NCBI RefSeq assembly: GCF_000227135.1
Contig: NC_018262.1
Location: 607,503 to 671,502, forward strand
Length of the DNA stretch: 64,000 nt
Direction: 5' to 3'
Source of the DNA: Leishmania donovani
Lineage: Eukaryota; Euglenozoa; Kinetoplastea; Trypanosomatida; Trypanosomatidae
The notes below the pieces were generated by a model. The model ran no database searches. It saw only the letters and a list, made by a program, of their open reading frames with translations, and was not told the DNA's origin. Made by a program: the position numbers and the translations under genes. Below, in pieces: positions 52,221 through 62,572 of this stretch; positions within the stretch are counted from its first letter, which is position 1, and each line of letters starts with the position of its first letter.

Positions 52221-52791
52221 CCTGCTACACACATACAGAGGGGAAGAGGAGCAAGGGCAGGAGAGGCAAAAAGCGACGCAGCTACGCTAGTTCCTCACCG
52301 ATCACGGGTACTTTCGATCCGCTGCAGATCTCTCTGGCCGCACGCAGAGCGTGGGGGGCAGATGGCAAAAGAATGAGCAGAAACACAAAGTACGTGCACT
52401 GCGACTTTGCCAAGAAAGGCATACATGCATCAAGAGAGGGAGAGAGAGCTGGAGACACACGTGCGGGTGCAGTGAAGGCGAGAGTCGAGGCGTCTTTCGC
52501 GCACGGATATGTTTGTGTGGGCACTTTTGAGAGAGGGAGGGGTGGAAGAGCAGGTCTGAGGGAGAGAGAGAGGGGCTAGGTGGACTGGCGCGCACATCTC
52601 ACACGCATGATGTCCAGCATGCGACGACACCCTCGTGAGTGCCTATTTCCGAAGGAGGTGTTTATACCAAAGATCCGCCGCGCTTCTCTGAGAGCCGTGG
52701 ATGTAGAAGCTGTATTTGAGCAGTGAGGGAGAAACAGAGCAACACCCAAACAAGAGAGAGCTCGAGAGCAGAGAGAACAGCAGAAGACACG
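52221..52791 (-). other. Intergenic spacer
   Basis: Short spacer, GA-rich on the plus strand and therefore pyrimidine-rich in the transcribed sense, which fits a splice-acceptor region for the 725-residue gene. No gene seen. Confidence 0.65.
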
Positions 52792-55700
52792 TCACGCGTG
52801 GATCTGGTCGGCAAAGCAGCGAAAGACGAGCAGGAGAGGTGGTGCCGCGGTTGTCGTGAAGGGGACGGTGTAGGGGAAAGCGTACTCCAGAACAGAAGGG
52901 CATTCACGTATAGGAGCCTCCTCCACAAACTGCAAACCCAGCGGAACGATCACCTCGAGGCTGCTGCTGCTGCTGCGCAAGCGGTGCGAGGACAACTCGT
53001 ATCGCCGACACGCCGCCACAAGAATGCGAAGGACGCAGCTGAGTTCGGGCTCCGAAGCCGACACATCAGCCCAGCCGCCACAAGCACCAACAAGGCGTGC
53101 TGCAACTGCCGTTGCCGCTTCCTTTGGTGGAGTGTGCGGCAACAGTTTTACGCGCACCGCAATTTCCGGCTTCTCAAAGAACTTGTCAGCGCTTCCCTTC
53201 ACATAGTTGTCATATGCGCGCGAGTGCTGCACGTAGGGCAGAACTTGAATGAGCGCGGCGAGCAGCCACCCTTCAGCGGCCAGTGGGAGCCGTAGCAGCC
53301 GCGACAGCGCTGTCTGACGCATACAGCTCAGGACGAGGGCGTTGAACCACACAGAGTTCGCAGCTAGCGCACGAAAGCGGTAGAAGAGAAGGTATAGCAG
53401 GCGCGCCGCAACGATTGTGCCGTTGGCGTGCGCGTCGTTGAAGTCGTCGCCGCTCCTCCAAGAGGTGAAGATCAGCTCAGTGCACCAGTCAATCAAGATG
53501 GTTGCGGCTTGCCGCTCATCTCGGTCGGGGTCGTTGCTAACGTGAGCTGCGCTGTGGCTGCAGCACGCCAGATGCGACACCCCACAGAGTCGAATTACGT
53601 ACTCCACGCCGGAAACCAGTATGCGCAGCACGCTTCGCCGTTGCTCACGCACGGCATGGTCGTTGGCGGTGCGGCTGACTGCGGTCCGCAAGCACCAGTA
53701 GTACCGTAGGACGGGGATCCACACATACCAAGGCATGTCTTTCCGCGACGGTGGCTCTAGCCCCCCTCCGCCGACTGCTGCAGCGCCGCCGGAGGCCGCA
53801 CGAGCAACGTCCTCGACACTCCCTATCTCAGTATCCCCCGTCGTTCTTTTTCGCCTTGGGGCGGCAATCTGTTGAGCCATGATGTACACAATGGATGCAA
53901 TGACGCAGACGTGCGCGCTGTCCTCATCAGAGTCTGTCAGAGCACCCTGCTCCACTTCGCCAGAGACGATCAGGTGGGCGCGTGCGATAGCAGCGTGTCT
54001 TGCTCTGAAGGCAAAAAGAAGCAAGTCGGTGCCATAGCGGCGCACCACATCGACCTTGTGCGCGCGCATGAGCAGCAGGTACAGCAGCTGCAAAAGGGGA
54101 TAGAGAAGTTTGCGGGCGGCGCCGTCAGCGCGCGTCAGTTCGGCTGTTGTGAGCGCTAGAAGCTGGCGAGCGCGGCTCATGGCATACTCGGTCAGTACTG
54201 CGTCCACTGACGTGCACGTCGCCGGTGCGAGGGACCACAGCGCGACAGACATCAGCTGCAAGAGCACTGTGGAGTACTTGAGGGCAGCGACGGTCATGGA
54301 CAGATTATTGCGGTGTGCAGCACTGCTGCTGTTGGTGCGGAGGAGAAACGGTACCAGGTGCTCACGCAACACGCAAATTGAAAGCGCCACACCGGGTGAC
54401 GAGCCGGAGGCGGAAACCGGAACGTCCTCTCCGGCGGCGAGCTGGCGTTCCACCACGCGTTGCACCGGCAAAGCGCCGCTTTGCAAGCCGCGCTGCTGGA
54501 ACGCCAGCTCGCCGTAGAGAAAGTGCAGACTCCCAATGGCTGCGGGGAACGCGGCGGTGGTGGCCAGCGCTACATCCGCCAGTTGCTCTTGGGGGTGAGG
54601 AAGGCAATCGAGGGACAGGAGCTCCCGTTGTGCCACACGGAATACCGACCTCAAGAGCAGGCCGACCGAGAAAGGCACGCCCGCTTCCTGCGACGAGGTG
54701 TCGGTGAGCCAATGCACTGAGCGAAGAGAGCGCATATACGTACGAAGTGGAGATGCCGCGCCGGCTTGTGTCGCCGAGAGCCCGGGCTGGTCTCCATCGT
54801 AAAGGATCACGCTCAAAACAGCAGCGGCAAAGAGCACGGACGACGGGGCCTGCGCCTGATGCGGTCGCTGTCGCGGCACGTGGTCTTTCTCACTCTGGAG
54901 AAGCGTCAGGAAGCCGCGCACGTCCACGCGATACTGCGTGTGGAGGTCGAAGAGGAGCTGGCGCAGACCTTCCTGCAACTCCACACTATCCTCTACACAC
55001 ATCATGAGCGCGTGCGCATGCGCCTCAGAGAAAAAACCATCTGCCGCGGCATCGGTGGCAGACGCCTGCGACGACGGTGATGGCAATGGCTGAGAAGGAT
55101 CTGACTCCGGACCGCCGTACCATAACATGCGCACAACAAATAGGATGAACACTTCCTGCAGTGCGTCGAGCAGCAGGCCCGCGTTGTCGTCGCCGTCGCC
55201 GTCGGATGCTGTCTCCGCGATTGCCGGGTCGACAGCATCACCCTCCTCCTCTGCCGCCTCAGCTAACCATAATGCGACCGGCGCTCGAGTAGAGTCGTTG
55301 AAGCCTGCCCGCTGTAGACGGCTGCACAACACGAGGCACTGGTCCTCCAGCATGGCACGTAGCTCTTGTCGCCCGACGCATGGACGACACCCGAGCGTCG
55401 CCAGACTCAGCAAAAGCGAGGCCTGGAGGTCACTCGCGCACATCGCTACCTCAGTCAGTGACGCAGCGCCCACGAACGCGGAGGCACGGGCAGCGAGGAG
55501 CTCCGGCTGTGCATCTTCAGCGTCGTGCCCTCGTGCCACAGCGTGGATGAGCTCCGTCCGCGCCGCTAACAGCTCTGGCGCCTCCGGATAGAGGCCAAGC
55601 AGGACATCCAACAGCCCGGCCCTGTCGGCGCCGCCATTTGAGCGTCCTGTGCCGCGGGAGGTGTACGGCGACATGTGGGGCTGTCCTGGGATAGGGTAGG

Positions 55701-58575
55701 GCGGGATGGTGGGCTTTTGGCCAGTGGGGCTGGGGCCGTCGCTTGCACGCCGCGTGCGACTTTCCTTGGACGTCAATGTCGGCGTCGGGGTTGCCCCGCT
55801 CTCACGCTGATTGCGCATGAGAAACGTGGCAATGCGGAGCAGACACCGACTCTCCTCCACGGACGCCGACGTCATTGTAGGGTAACCGCTAGGCTCCGGG
55901 CAGTGAATCGCGATGAGTTCGCCTGTGCACACAGCATCGTCGAGTAGCTGCACACCTAGGGGGACGAGGAGGCCACACGAGGCCGGTAGGTAGGCTGCTG
56001 TCACCCGCGTCAGAAGATGCAGTGTCTGAGGGTCCACCATTCGCCGTAGGAGGAGCGTGTCCGCCGCGTCGCGAACGTGGGGCACAGCCGTGGTGGACAA
56101 GGACTCGTCATTGGAGTTGTCTTGGAGCGCACCAGACATCACCAAAGTCGAAAACGTCCTCATCGCGGCTGCGGTGTCGGCTGGCCGCCACCTTGTGTCT
56201 TGCACATGGCTGTCCACACGCTCAAGTAGTTCGTGCGCCAGCTGGCGCAGACGGTTGCACCAGAGAGCCTGCACATTGCCCCGCATCCCGGCCGCAAGCG
56301 CGTCCAGGCAGCGCAGGAAGCTGTAGAGGGAGAGTTGCGCGCCGCGCTCATGCGACGCGATAGCGACGATGCTGCTTGCAACCTCATCCCAGACAAGTCG
56401 GGTTTCGCTGCCGTCGTCACTGACGCAGGCGCCGTTGCACTGGACAAGTGCATCGTACAGAGCGGTCCCTTGGAGAAGCACGCCGAAGAGCGCCATGTCC
56501 ACCTCTGCGACGTGGAAGATGATGCGCCAGTCCTGTCGCTGCTCCCATCGCACTGTTGCATCGTCATACTCGGCAGATGCGTCTGCTCCGATGCTCGCAC
56601 CTTGCCGCAGCGCACGTGCGCCAGCCACGACAGACGCCGCACTGTCCAGCAGCCCAACCAAGGCGTACCCGGTCTTGCACGTGCAGGAGTAGAGCGCCTG
56701 CATCGCGTAGTCTTTTATGTGGTGCGCAAGCTGAACTGCCGCCTTGATGCCCAACACATCATCTGCGGTCCCGACGATACCGTCTTCTGTGAAGGTGGCG
56801 GCCACACCAGCTGCTGCCGTGGTCGTGTTGTGGGCAGTGTTGTTGTGCTGGTCGGAGAGTGGCGCAGAAAGACGTGGAGACTGAACGTGGAGGAGTATCA
56901 GCTGCAGCACGCTGCAGGTGAGCTGGACCGATTCTACCTCGCCCTCGCCGCTGAGTAATAGCGGCAGCAGGTGCGGTGCAACATCCAGCGCACTAGGCCT
57001 CTGCGATCTAGATACAACCGCGGCAGCAGCTGCTGAATCTGCTGGTCTTGGCTTCTCCTCGTGCATCGAAAACATGCTTGACACCTCATCGCGGCGGCAC
57101 GAGGAGAAGAGCGCGTGCCGTGTCGTGGGTGAAGAGCTCAGCAGGTGCAAAAGCCGCAAGGTCTGAAGGCGCAACGGGGACGGGTAAGCCCCGCAACAAG
57201 ACTGCAGCACGACACACAGGGTTTCGAGCAGCGTGGCGCCGTCGCTGTCAGCAAGCGAGGATGCTGGTGACACCTCAGAGTCCGACGAGCAGCAGCGGCA
57301 CGACAGCTGCGACGCGACGACTGGCAGCGGCTGCGCAGACCACATCGACATGGGCAAGGCTGCATATGAGGAGACGGCGTGTAGCGTGGAAAGCAGTGCT
57401 TCGATGGCGGTGGCAGCCACTGCTCTTTTTCCCCCTACCTCACCGGGGACGTGATGATGGAGCTGCTGCTGTTGACGATGATGCAGCAAAACGAGCCGCG
57501 GCAGGAGATACCGCGCAAGGGAGCGGATGAGAAGTGGAGAAGAGCATACAAGCCGCCGGAGCAGGGGAGAGGCTTGCACCATTTTCAGAAATGTGGCGGC
57601 GGCCGCAGGGCTCCGGAGCGGGCCACGGCTGTGACCTGCCGCGATTGTAGCCGCGTCGTCGTCGGCGACACGGAAAATCTCACTTATAACCCGGCGAACT
57701 ACGTCGTGCACGGATTCGGCGGTCACCTGAGCGACGTTCTCATGCGATCCGGCGCGTTGCACAGGCTCCTTATCCTCTCCTTCCCGGTAGCAGCACTGCC
57801 GTGCGTCTTCCTCAGGCACGCCGTCGCCGGTCTCCCCGAGTAACACCGGCGATGGCAACGGGACAGCTGGTGAGCAGTCAAAAACAGCGCTACGGCACTG
57901 CAACGATGCCTCCTGAGAAGTTAGAATCGCCATGCTGGTGTGCAACGGCGGCACCTGCTGCGACAAGGGCGTCGGCACGCCGACCAACAGCAGATCCCAG
58001 CAGGAGAAGAGAAACTGGGCAAGGTCGACGAGCACGACCCACCGAGCATCTTCCGCGTCGCGATCCGGACTGTGAAGAGAGCCAGCAGCGGTGCCCAGTG
58101 CTGCTCTTGCGCCCGTCTTATCAGCTGCGACCACCGAGCGGCCGCCGCTGAAACGGCCTCCATGGCGTACGACGTACGTGTACAACGCGACAAGGACATC
58201 GGCCAAAGTGGAGCCCATACGGCGCGGATGCGAAACGCGCACCTCCCCAGAGAAGGTGAGTATTGCACAGGGGTCGGTGTCGCGGTCGAACGTCAGCCAG
58301 TCGTATGCCCAGGCCAGCAGCGCGCCTTCGCCATCTTCGCTGGCGGGGCAGTTATGCACAAGCGCCTCCATGATGGCTACGGCACCGCGGTACACCTCAT
58401 CCACGGAGGGTGGTGGTGTGCCGTTTTGAAGCGACTCAACGAAGCATCTGAGACACGTAGTAGCTGTGTGCTGCGGTGGTGCTGTGGTGTATGCGCCGCT
58501 TCTCGCGCCACCACTAGGGGCAGGCAGGAGAAGCACCGCGTGAGATGGAGGGCATTGCTGTCCCATGCACGACAT
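52792..58575 (-). CDS. Large leucine/alanine-rich protein (1927 aa), unknown, likely helical repeat scaffold
   Basis: No domain recognised with confidence. Composition is rich in Leu and Ala with regular hydrophobic spacing throughout (examples: ALVGLLDSAASVVAGARAL, YSFLRCLDALAAGM, LLYPLLQLLYLLLMRAHK), which suggests an alpha-solenoid. Low-complexity Ser/Thr/Pro linkers interrupt it (for example around TPTPTLTSKESRTRRASDG). No convincing transmembrane segment or signal peptide. Size and composition would fit a nuclear-pore scaffold of the Nup188/205 type or another HEAT-like protein, but this is only a guess. ATGs at 58575 and 58566 are both possible starts; the frame upstream has only a non-ATG codon. 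Confidence 0.8.
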   Translation of the reverse strand: MSCMGQQCPPSHAVLLLPAPSGGARSGAYTTAPPQHTATTCLRCFVESLQNGTPPPSVDEVYRGAVAIMEALVHNCPASEDGEGALLAWAYDWLTFDRDTDPCAILTFSGEVRVSHPRRMGSTLADVLVALYTYVVRHGGRFSGGRSVVAADKTGARAALGTAAGSLHSPDRDAEDARWVVLVDLAQFLFSCWDLLLVGVPTPLSQQVPPLHTSMAILTSQEASLQCRSAVFDCSPAVPLPSPVLLGETGDGVPEEDARQCCYREGEDKEPVQRAGSHENVAQVTAESVHDVVRRVISEIFRVADDDAATIAAGHSRGPLRSPAAAATFLKMVQASPLLRRLVCSSPLLIRSLARYLLPRLVLLHHRQQQQLHHHVPGEVGGKRAVAATAIEALLSTLHAVSSYAALPMSMWSAQPLPVVASQLSCRCCSSDSEVSPASSLADSDGATLLETLCVVLQSCCGAYPSPLRLQTLRLLHLLSSSPTTRHALFSSCRRDEVSSMFSMHEEKPRPADSAAAAAVVSRSQRPSALDVAPHLLPLLLSGEGEVESVQLTCSVLQLILLHVQSPRLSAPLSDQHNNTAHNTTTAAAGVAATFTEDGIVGTADDVLGIKAAVQLAHHIKDYAMQALYSCTCKTGYALVGLLDSAASVVAGARALRQGASIGADASAEYDDATVRWEQRQDWRIIFHVAEVDMALFGVLLQGTALYDALVQCNGACVSDDGSETRLVWDEVASSIVAIASHERGAQLSLYSFLRCLDALAAGMRGNVQALWCNRLRQLAHELLERVDSHVQDTRWRPADTAAAMRTFSTLVMSGALQDNSNDESLSTTAVPHVRDAADTLLLRRMVDPQTLHLLTRVTAAYLPASCGLLVPLGVQLLDDAVCTGELIAIHCPEPSGYPTMTSASVEESRCLLRIATFLMRNQRESGATPTPTLTSKESRTRRASDGPSPTGQKPTIPPYPIPGQPHMSPYTSRGTGRSNGGADRAGLLDVLLGLYPEAPELLAARTELIHAVARGHDAEDAQPELLAARASAFVGAASLTEVAMCASDLQASLLLSLATLGCRPCVGRQELRAMLEDQCLVLCSRLQRAGFNDSTRAPVALWLAEAAEEEGDAVDPAIAETASDGDGDDNAGLLLDALQEVFILFVVRMLWYGGPESDPSQPLPSPSSQASATDAAADGFFSEAHAHALMMCVEDSVELQEGLRQLLFDLHTQYRVDVRGFLTLLQSEKDHVPRQRPHQAQAPSSVLFAAAVLSVILYDGDQPGLSATQAGAASPLRTYMRSLRSVHWLTDTSSQEAGVPFSVGLLLRSVFRVAQRELLSLDCLPHPQEQLADVALATTAAFPAAIGSLHFLYGELAFQQRGLQSGALPVQRVVERQLAAGEDVPVSASGSSPGVALSICVLREHLVPFLLRTNSSSAAHRNNLSMTVAALKYSTVLLQLMSVALWSLAPATCTSVDAVLTEYAMSRARQLLALTTAELTRADGAARKLLYPLLQLLYLLLMRAHKVDVVRRYGTDLLLFAFRARHAAIARAHLIVSGEVEQGALTDSDEDSAHVCVIASIVYIMAQQIAAPRRKRTTGDTEIGSVEDVARAASGGAAAVGGGGLEPPSRKDMPWYVWIPVLRYYWCLRTAVSRTANDHAVREQRRSVLRILVSGVEYVIRLCGVSHLACCSHSAAHVSNDPDRDERQAATILIDWCTELIFTSWRSGDDFNDAHANGTIVAARLLYLLFYRFRALAANSVWFNALVLSCMRQTALSRLLRLPLAAEGWLLAALIQVLPYVQHSRAYDNYVKGSADKFFEKPEIAVRVKLLPHTPPKEAATAVAARLVGACGGWADVSASEPELSCVLRILVAACRRYELSSHRLRSSSSSLEVIVPLGLQFVEEAPIRECPSVLEYAFPYTVPFTTTAAPPLLLVFRCFADQIHA

Positions 58576-60027
58576 TCGCGTCTTGTAGCACACAAACTCT
58601 GTGATGTACCACACTGTCCTCCCCTTTCCCCTCAATATGTTTCTGGGTAGCGTCTCTCTTTGTCTGCGGTGGGGATAGAGAGAGAGAGAGGAGATCAGGG
58701 AGGGGGGAAGAAGGTGTTCATTGATGTTTTTCTATACTTCTGCCAAACTGTGCCGATTGCTTCGCTTGCGTGCGTGCGCGCCGTCTTTGCATGTCTCTTA
58801 GAGCAGCCGCAGCCACATGGGAAGAGGCAGCGAAAGGGAGAAGACAGAGGGGGAAGGGTGCAGAAAAGAAAGCCGCAAGCGTACGAAGGCGACGTGGAAG
58901 TACAACGATGAGGGTTGGGGGGGGAGCGGGGGAAGACATGCGGGAGGAGATGGAGTGCTGGGAGGGGGGGGCGCTTGAATGCGCGCACGGGTCGCGCATT
59001 CAAGTAACCCCTTTTTCTCCTCTGATTCCATCTCCGTCCCTGAACCGCCGCTACTGCCGGATCGTGTAGGCAGGCGTAGGGAGACGCACGCAAACACAGC
59101 GCCCTTTTCGTGTTCTTGACGCGTGCGCTCTTCCGTGCGTTGGGCGTGCAGCACCTGCCGGTGCGCAAGGACAGCACACCCTTTCCGCGGCACCGCTTTA
59201 CATTCTTAAAGCGTTGCTTTCGACCCATGGCACCGTGTGTGCAGATGGTTTGCCTGACTCTGAGCCGAGCGTGCACATGAGCAGCTACAGGTCCACGCAA
59301 GAGGAAAAGTTTTTTTTTTTGAGAGAGAAGGATGGGCAGGCACGCAGCAGCCCCTTGCCGCTTCGGCTTGCATGCCGACGACGGCCCGCAAGACCACCAC
59401 CACCGAAAGGTAGGGACATTTTACTATTATCCAAAGTGTGTCCATTCCCTTTCATACAACATGATTTCAGCTGCACTCTACTCCGGCCAGTCACAGACCC
59501 ATCTCGTGGTGCAAAGCAGCCGTAGACACGCGCCAGTGCAGCAGTGCACCGACTCCGTCGGCTCAGCACCGCCTCGAGACCTACCGATCCGCCGCCTCGC
59601 ATGTCGCCTCACAGCGGCTCACACCATGCCAGTCGCCATCCCTGGTGCATCCCTCGCGGTGGCACGCAGGTTGCCCACCACCAGTAGGCAGTGCGAGGGC
59701 CGGGCGGGGCACGTTCGAGTCGCGCTGACACGCTGCCCACCACATGGATGGCACACGCGTGCTCGCTGTCGCAGGCCGCTCCGACGCAACGCCGTCCACG
59801 ACATGGCTGCCGGCATGAGCAGCGATGAAGCGCTCTGGCACCACCACGTCGCGGGTGCCTGGCCCCGCGTCACCACCGCAAGTGGCTCGGCATTGACAGG
59901 GATAGGGGGTGCTGCTGGGCCTCCACACACACACACACACACAGGCATACAGGAATGTGACAACACTTATCTTTCTCGACTTCACTCGCTCCAGAGGGTG
60001 GTGGTGGGGGTGCACTGCCTCACATCA
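58576..60027 (-). other. Spacer with a diverged SIDER-like repeat
   Basis: Contains GA-rich DNA (58676-58980) that acts as a polypyrimidine region on the minus strand, diverged repeat copy D, and (CA)n at about 59925-59943. No gene seen. Confidence 0.65.
59484..59924 (-). repeat. SIDER-like interspersed repeat, copy D (diverged)
   Basis: Aligns along its length with copies B and C in the same orientation: shared words include CGTGGTGC.AAGCAGCCGT, ACCATG.CAGTCGCCA, GTCACCACC and GGCTC.GCATT.. It carries many substitutions and indels, so it is an older insertion. It lies about 100 bases downstream of the methyltransferase stop, in that gene's 3'UTR and sense direction. Confidence 0.65.
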
Positions 60028-61260
60028 TTATCTGGATTTACTCCTCTCCTTCACTTGCTCCGCCTCTTTCTCATGATCCTTGTACGCCTCCAGAACCTCC
60101 GGGTAAGCCACGACGTAGTAGGTGGTGCCGTAGTGCATGTTGCGCATTTCCTTCACCTCCAACCGTGACTCCTGAAGGTACTGGCGGATCGGGGAGTTCC
60201 ACTTGCAACCGTGCGTGTTGACCTTGTGCTGCTGCGCAAAGTAGTCGAGAAACCAGTTTACGGGCGGGTAAGGACTCGCGCCGTGCTCCAGCAGCAAGAT
60301 CATTCCACTCGGCTTCACGACGCGCTGCATCTGACGCAGCGCCATGACGGGGTCGCGTAGGTGGCAGAGGCCGAACATGTCTACGACACAGTCGAACTCG
60401 CCGTCCTTGAAATTGTCCAGGGTTTCCGAGCGCACGCGCTTCACGTCGTACTTTGGATAAGCGGTATGGGGGATGCGGTAGCGCATGGCCTGCAACTGCT
60501 GCGGGTTGGAGTCCGTCAGCACGACCTCGTGGACTGCGTACGGATAGGCGCCGATATTCTGTCCGTGCCCGGCTGCTAGCTCGAGAACACGCCCGTATGT
60601 GTGCTGCAACAGCTCCTCACGCAGCTGGCGAATCTCGCGTGGCTGCTCCACCCATACCCGAAAGAATGTGAGCACTGCCCCAGCGACGGCCATGGCTGTC
60701 AGCACGCCAGCCCACAACTTTATGCGCTCCTTCAGGGGCCGCTTCTCGCGCTGCAGCCGGAAGTACTCGCGTTGCTGGTAATACTCGTGGTACCAGAACG
60801 GCTTCACGTGCTTTGGGATATCATCGGTGAGGTCGTAGATATTCTGTTTTCCCCTGGCGAGGATGGGAGGTGCCGTCGTCTCCCAGCTCCACACAATCGC
60901 CTCCGGGATTGCATCCCGTCCTTCCCGCGCGAGCGCCTTGCGCGCAGTCTCCATGACGACATCATCAGAGGGCTCGATGAAACCCTTGTGGCGCTGCTGG
61001 ATTTCGCTGGTGGCGGAGTGGCCACTGGGGGCACCGTTTACGACCGCAGACCCGCTCGCTCTCTCAGCGGCGTCGCCCGACATCTGGTGCGCGTCCTGCT
61101 CGGAGCTAGACTTGGTGTTGCTACCGGTCGTGCCGTTAGTGTCGCACGTATTGCTGCTGCGACTGCACCAGCGAGGGTACTGGGACAGCGTACTCGTGCC
61201 CACCCTCGCCAAACCAGCCAGCAACGCCAGGCGAGAGCTTGCTGCACAGCATCGCAACAT
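60028..61260 (-). CDS. Oms1-like mitochondrial membrane methyltransferase (410 aa)
   Basis: Predicted S-adenosylmethionine-dependent class I methyltransferase anchored in a membrane. The N-terminus MLRCCAASSRLALLAGLARV is a plausible mitochondrial targeting sequence. One hydrophobic segment (AGVLTAMAVAGAVLTFF) lies at about residues 182-198. Motif I is VLELAAGHGQNIG at about 225, followed by an acidic loop VLTDSNPQQL and motif IV-like DCVVDMFGLCHLRDP, then LRQMQRVVKPSGMILLLEHG. The order of single membrane helix then methyltransferase domain is that of yeast Oms1 and METTL7-type proteins. The substrate is unknown. The frame extends upstream, but the ATG at 61260 starts the presequence; earlier ATGs sit in UTR-like sequence. 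Confidence 0.85.
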   Translation of the reverse strand: MLRCCAASSRLALLAGLARVGTSTLSQYPRWCSRSSNTCDTNGTTGSNTKSSSEQDAHQMSGDAAERASGSAVVNGAPSGHSATSEIQQRHKGFIEPSDDVVMETARKALAREGRDAIPEAIVWSWETTAPPILARGKQNIYDLTDDIPKHVKPFWYHEYYQQREYFRLQREKRPLKERIKLWAGVLTAMAVAGAVLTFFRVWVEQPREIRQLREELLQHTYGRVLELAAGHGQNIGAYPYAVHEVVLTDSNPQQLQAMRYRIPHTAYPKYDVKRVRSETLDNFKDGEFDCVVDMFGLCHLRDPVMALRQMQRVVKPSGMILLLEHGASPYPPVNWFLDYFAQQHKVNTHGCKWNSPIRQYLQESRLEVKEMRNMHYGTTYYVVAYPEVLEAYKDHEKEAEQVKERSKSR

Positions 61261-62572
61261 GCTTGCGCGGTATCGTTTCCGTTTGCCCTCTTTTAAAGTA
61301 ATTGCGTAATCGAGAGGAGCAACTGTGACCAAGTTTGTAGTATGTGCGTCGTGTGCTGGCGATGGATTACGACTATTATGCCAGAGGGCCCCCTCTGGCT
61401 CACTCTGGCACCTCGGAATCTTTTCTGTGCGTGTTATAATCGAATACCGGGCACCACACGTACACATGTACACGCTTGTGTGAGGCATATTGCACAGAGC
61501 GCGGGGCAATGCGCGAGGTAGGGCGAACGGGTGTCAGAAGGACGACGGAGAGAGAAAGCGAGAGGGCTCGAGTAGGAGGGAGAGGGGAGGGGAGGGACGA
61601 GCCGGCACGAGCTGAAGGCGATGCTGACCAGGCCCGCACATAAGCGTTAGAATACGCCGCCTTGACGATTCCAAAGAAAAAGGATCTACCGTCCACGTCC
61701 ACTGAGACAAGCTTGAATTTGCTCTTGTGCCCTTTGAAAGATGGGCAGTCGCGAGCCTTTCATGCCTTCTGCTGTGCCGCATGTAGACGCCTAGCGCGTA
61801 GGGCACCTCCCCATTCTTCCCTCTACTGAGTCAGCGCGCGGCAGAGTGGGGGGGGGGGGAGGCAGAGGAAAAGAGAAAGAAAGCGTGAACGGAATGCGGC
61901 GGAAGGGAATAGAGATGACAGCGGTTCGCAGTTTCGTTCAAACAGCCAAAAGAAAAACCAGCAACCACAAAGAAACAACAGCGCGACCGCCCGTTGAAGC
62001 GCAGAGAGGAAAGGCAACAAAAACACACAAACACACAGAGATATACGCATATACACAAAGTAAGGCAACGCAAGGTAAGACAAGCAAGAACCTATACATA
62101 CACGCGGGTGGGGTGGGATGGACGGGGCAGCAACAATGAAAGGGAGGGGGAGGGTGGAGATCAGACGTCTACATGATCGCATCACCCACTTTTTGCAAAG
62201 AGGCCTCCTCAGCAACGTCGCTCTTTCCCAAGCAAGCAAAGAGAAAGCGTAGCGGTAAGGGAACCAAGAGAAAGAGCACCACCCCGTCACTGTCGCCGTT
62301 CCCGCTGCTGTGTGCGACCCGTCACCGGCGGTGCCCGCCCCTTTCCCCTTGATAAGCGGTGCCCCCCCCCCCACCGCTGCATGTCAATATACAGACACAC
62401 ACACACACACACACAGGGAGCGTGCGAAGGGGCGCGGTGAGAAGATCAGAGGGCTGGAGCCGGTGCCACAGCACCGTCTCCTCCTCTCCCTCTCTTTTGA
62501 CTCGCCTGCAGCGGCCAGTGGCAAAGAGGTGGTGTGGGCGCGTGACACAGCTACACACATTCTGATGTATCT
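61261..62572 (-). other. Intergenic spacer
   Basis: Methyltransferase 5'UTR and metacaspase 3'UTR, purine-rich on the plus strand around 61840-62160, with (CA)n at about 62395-62415. No gene seen. Confidence 0.65.
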
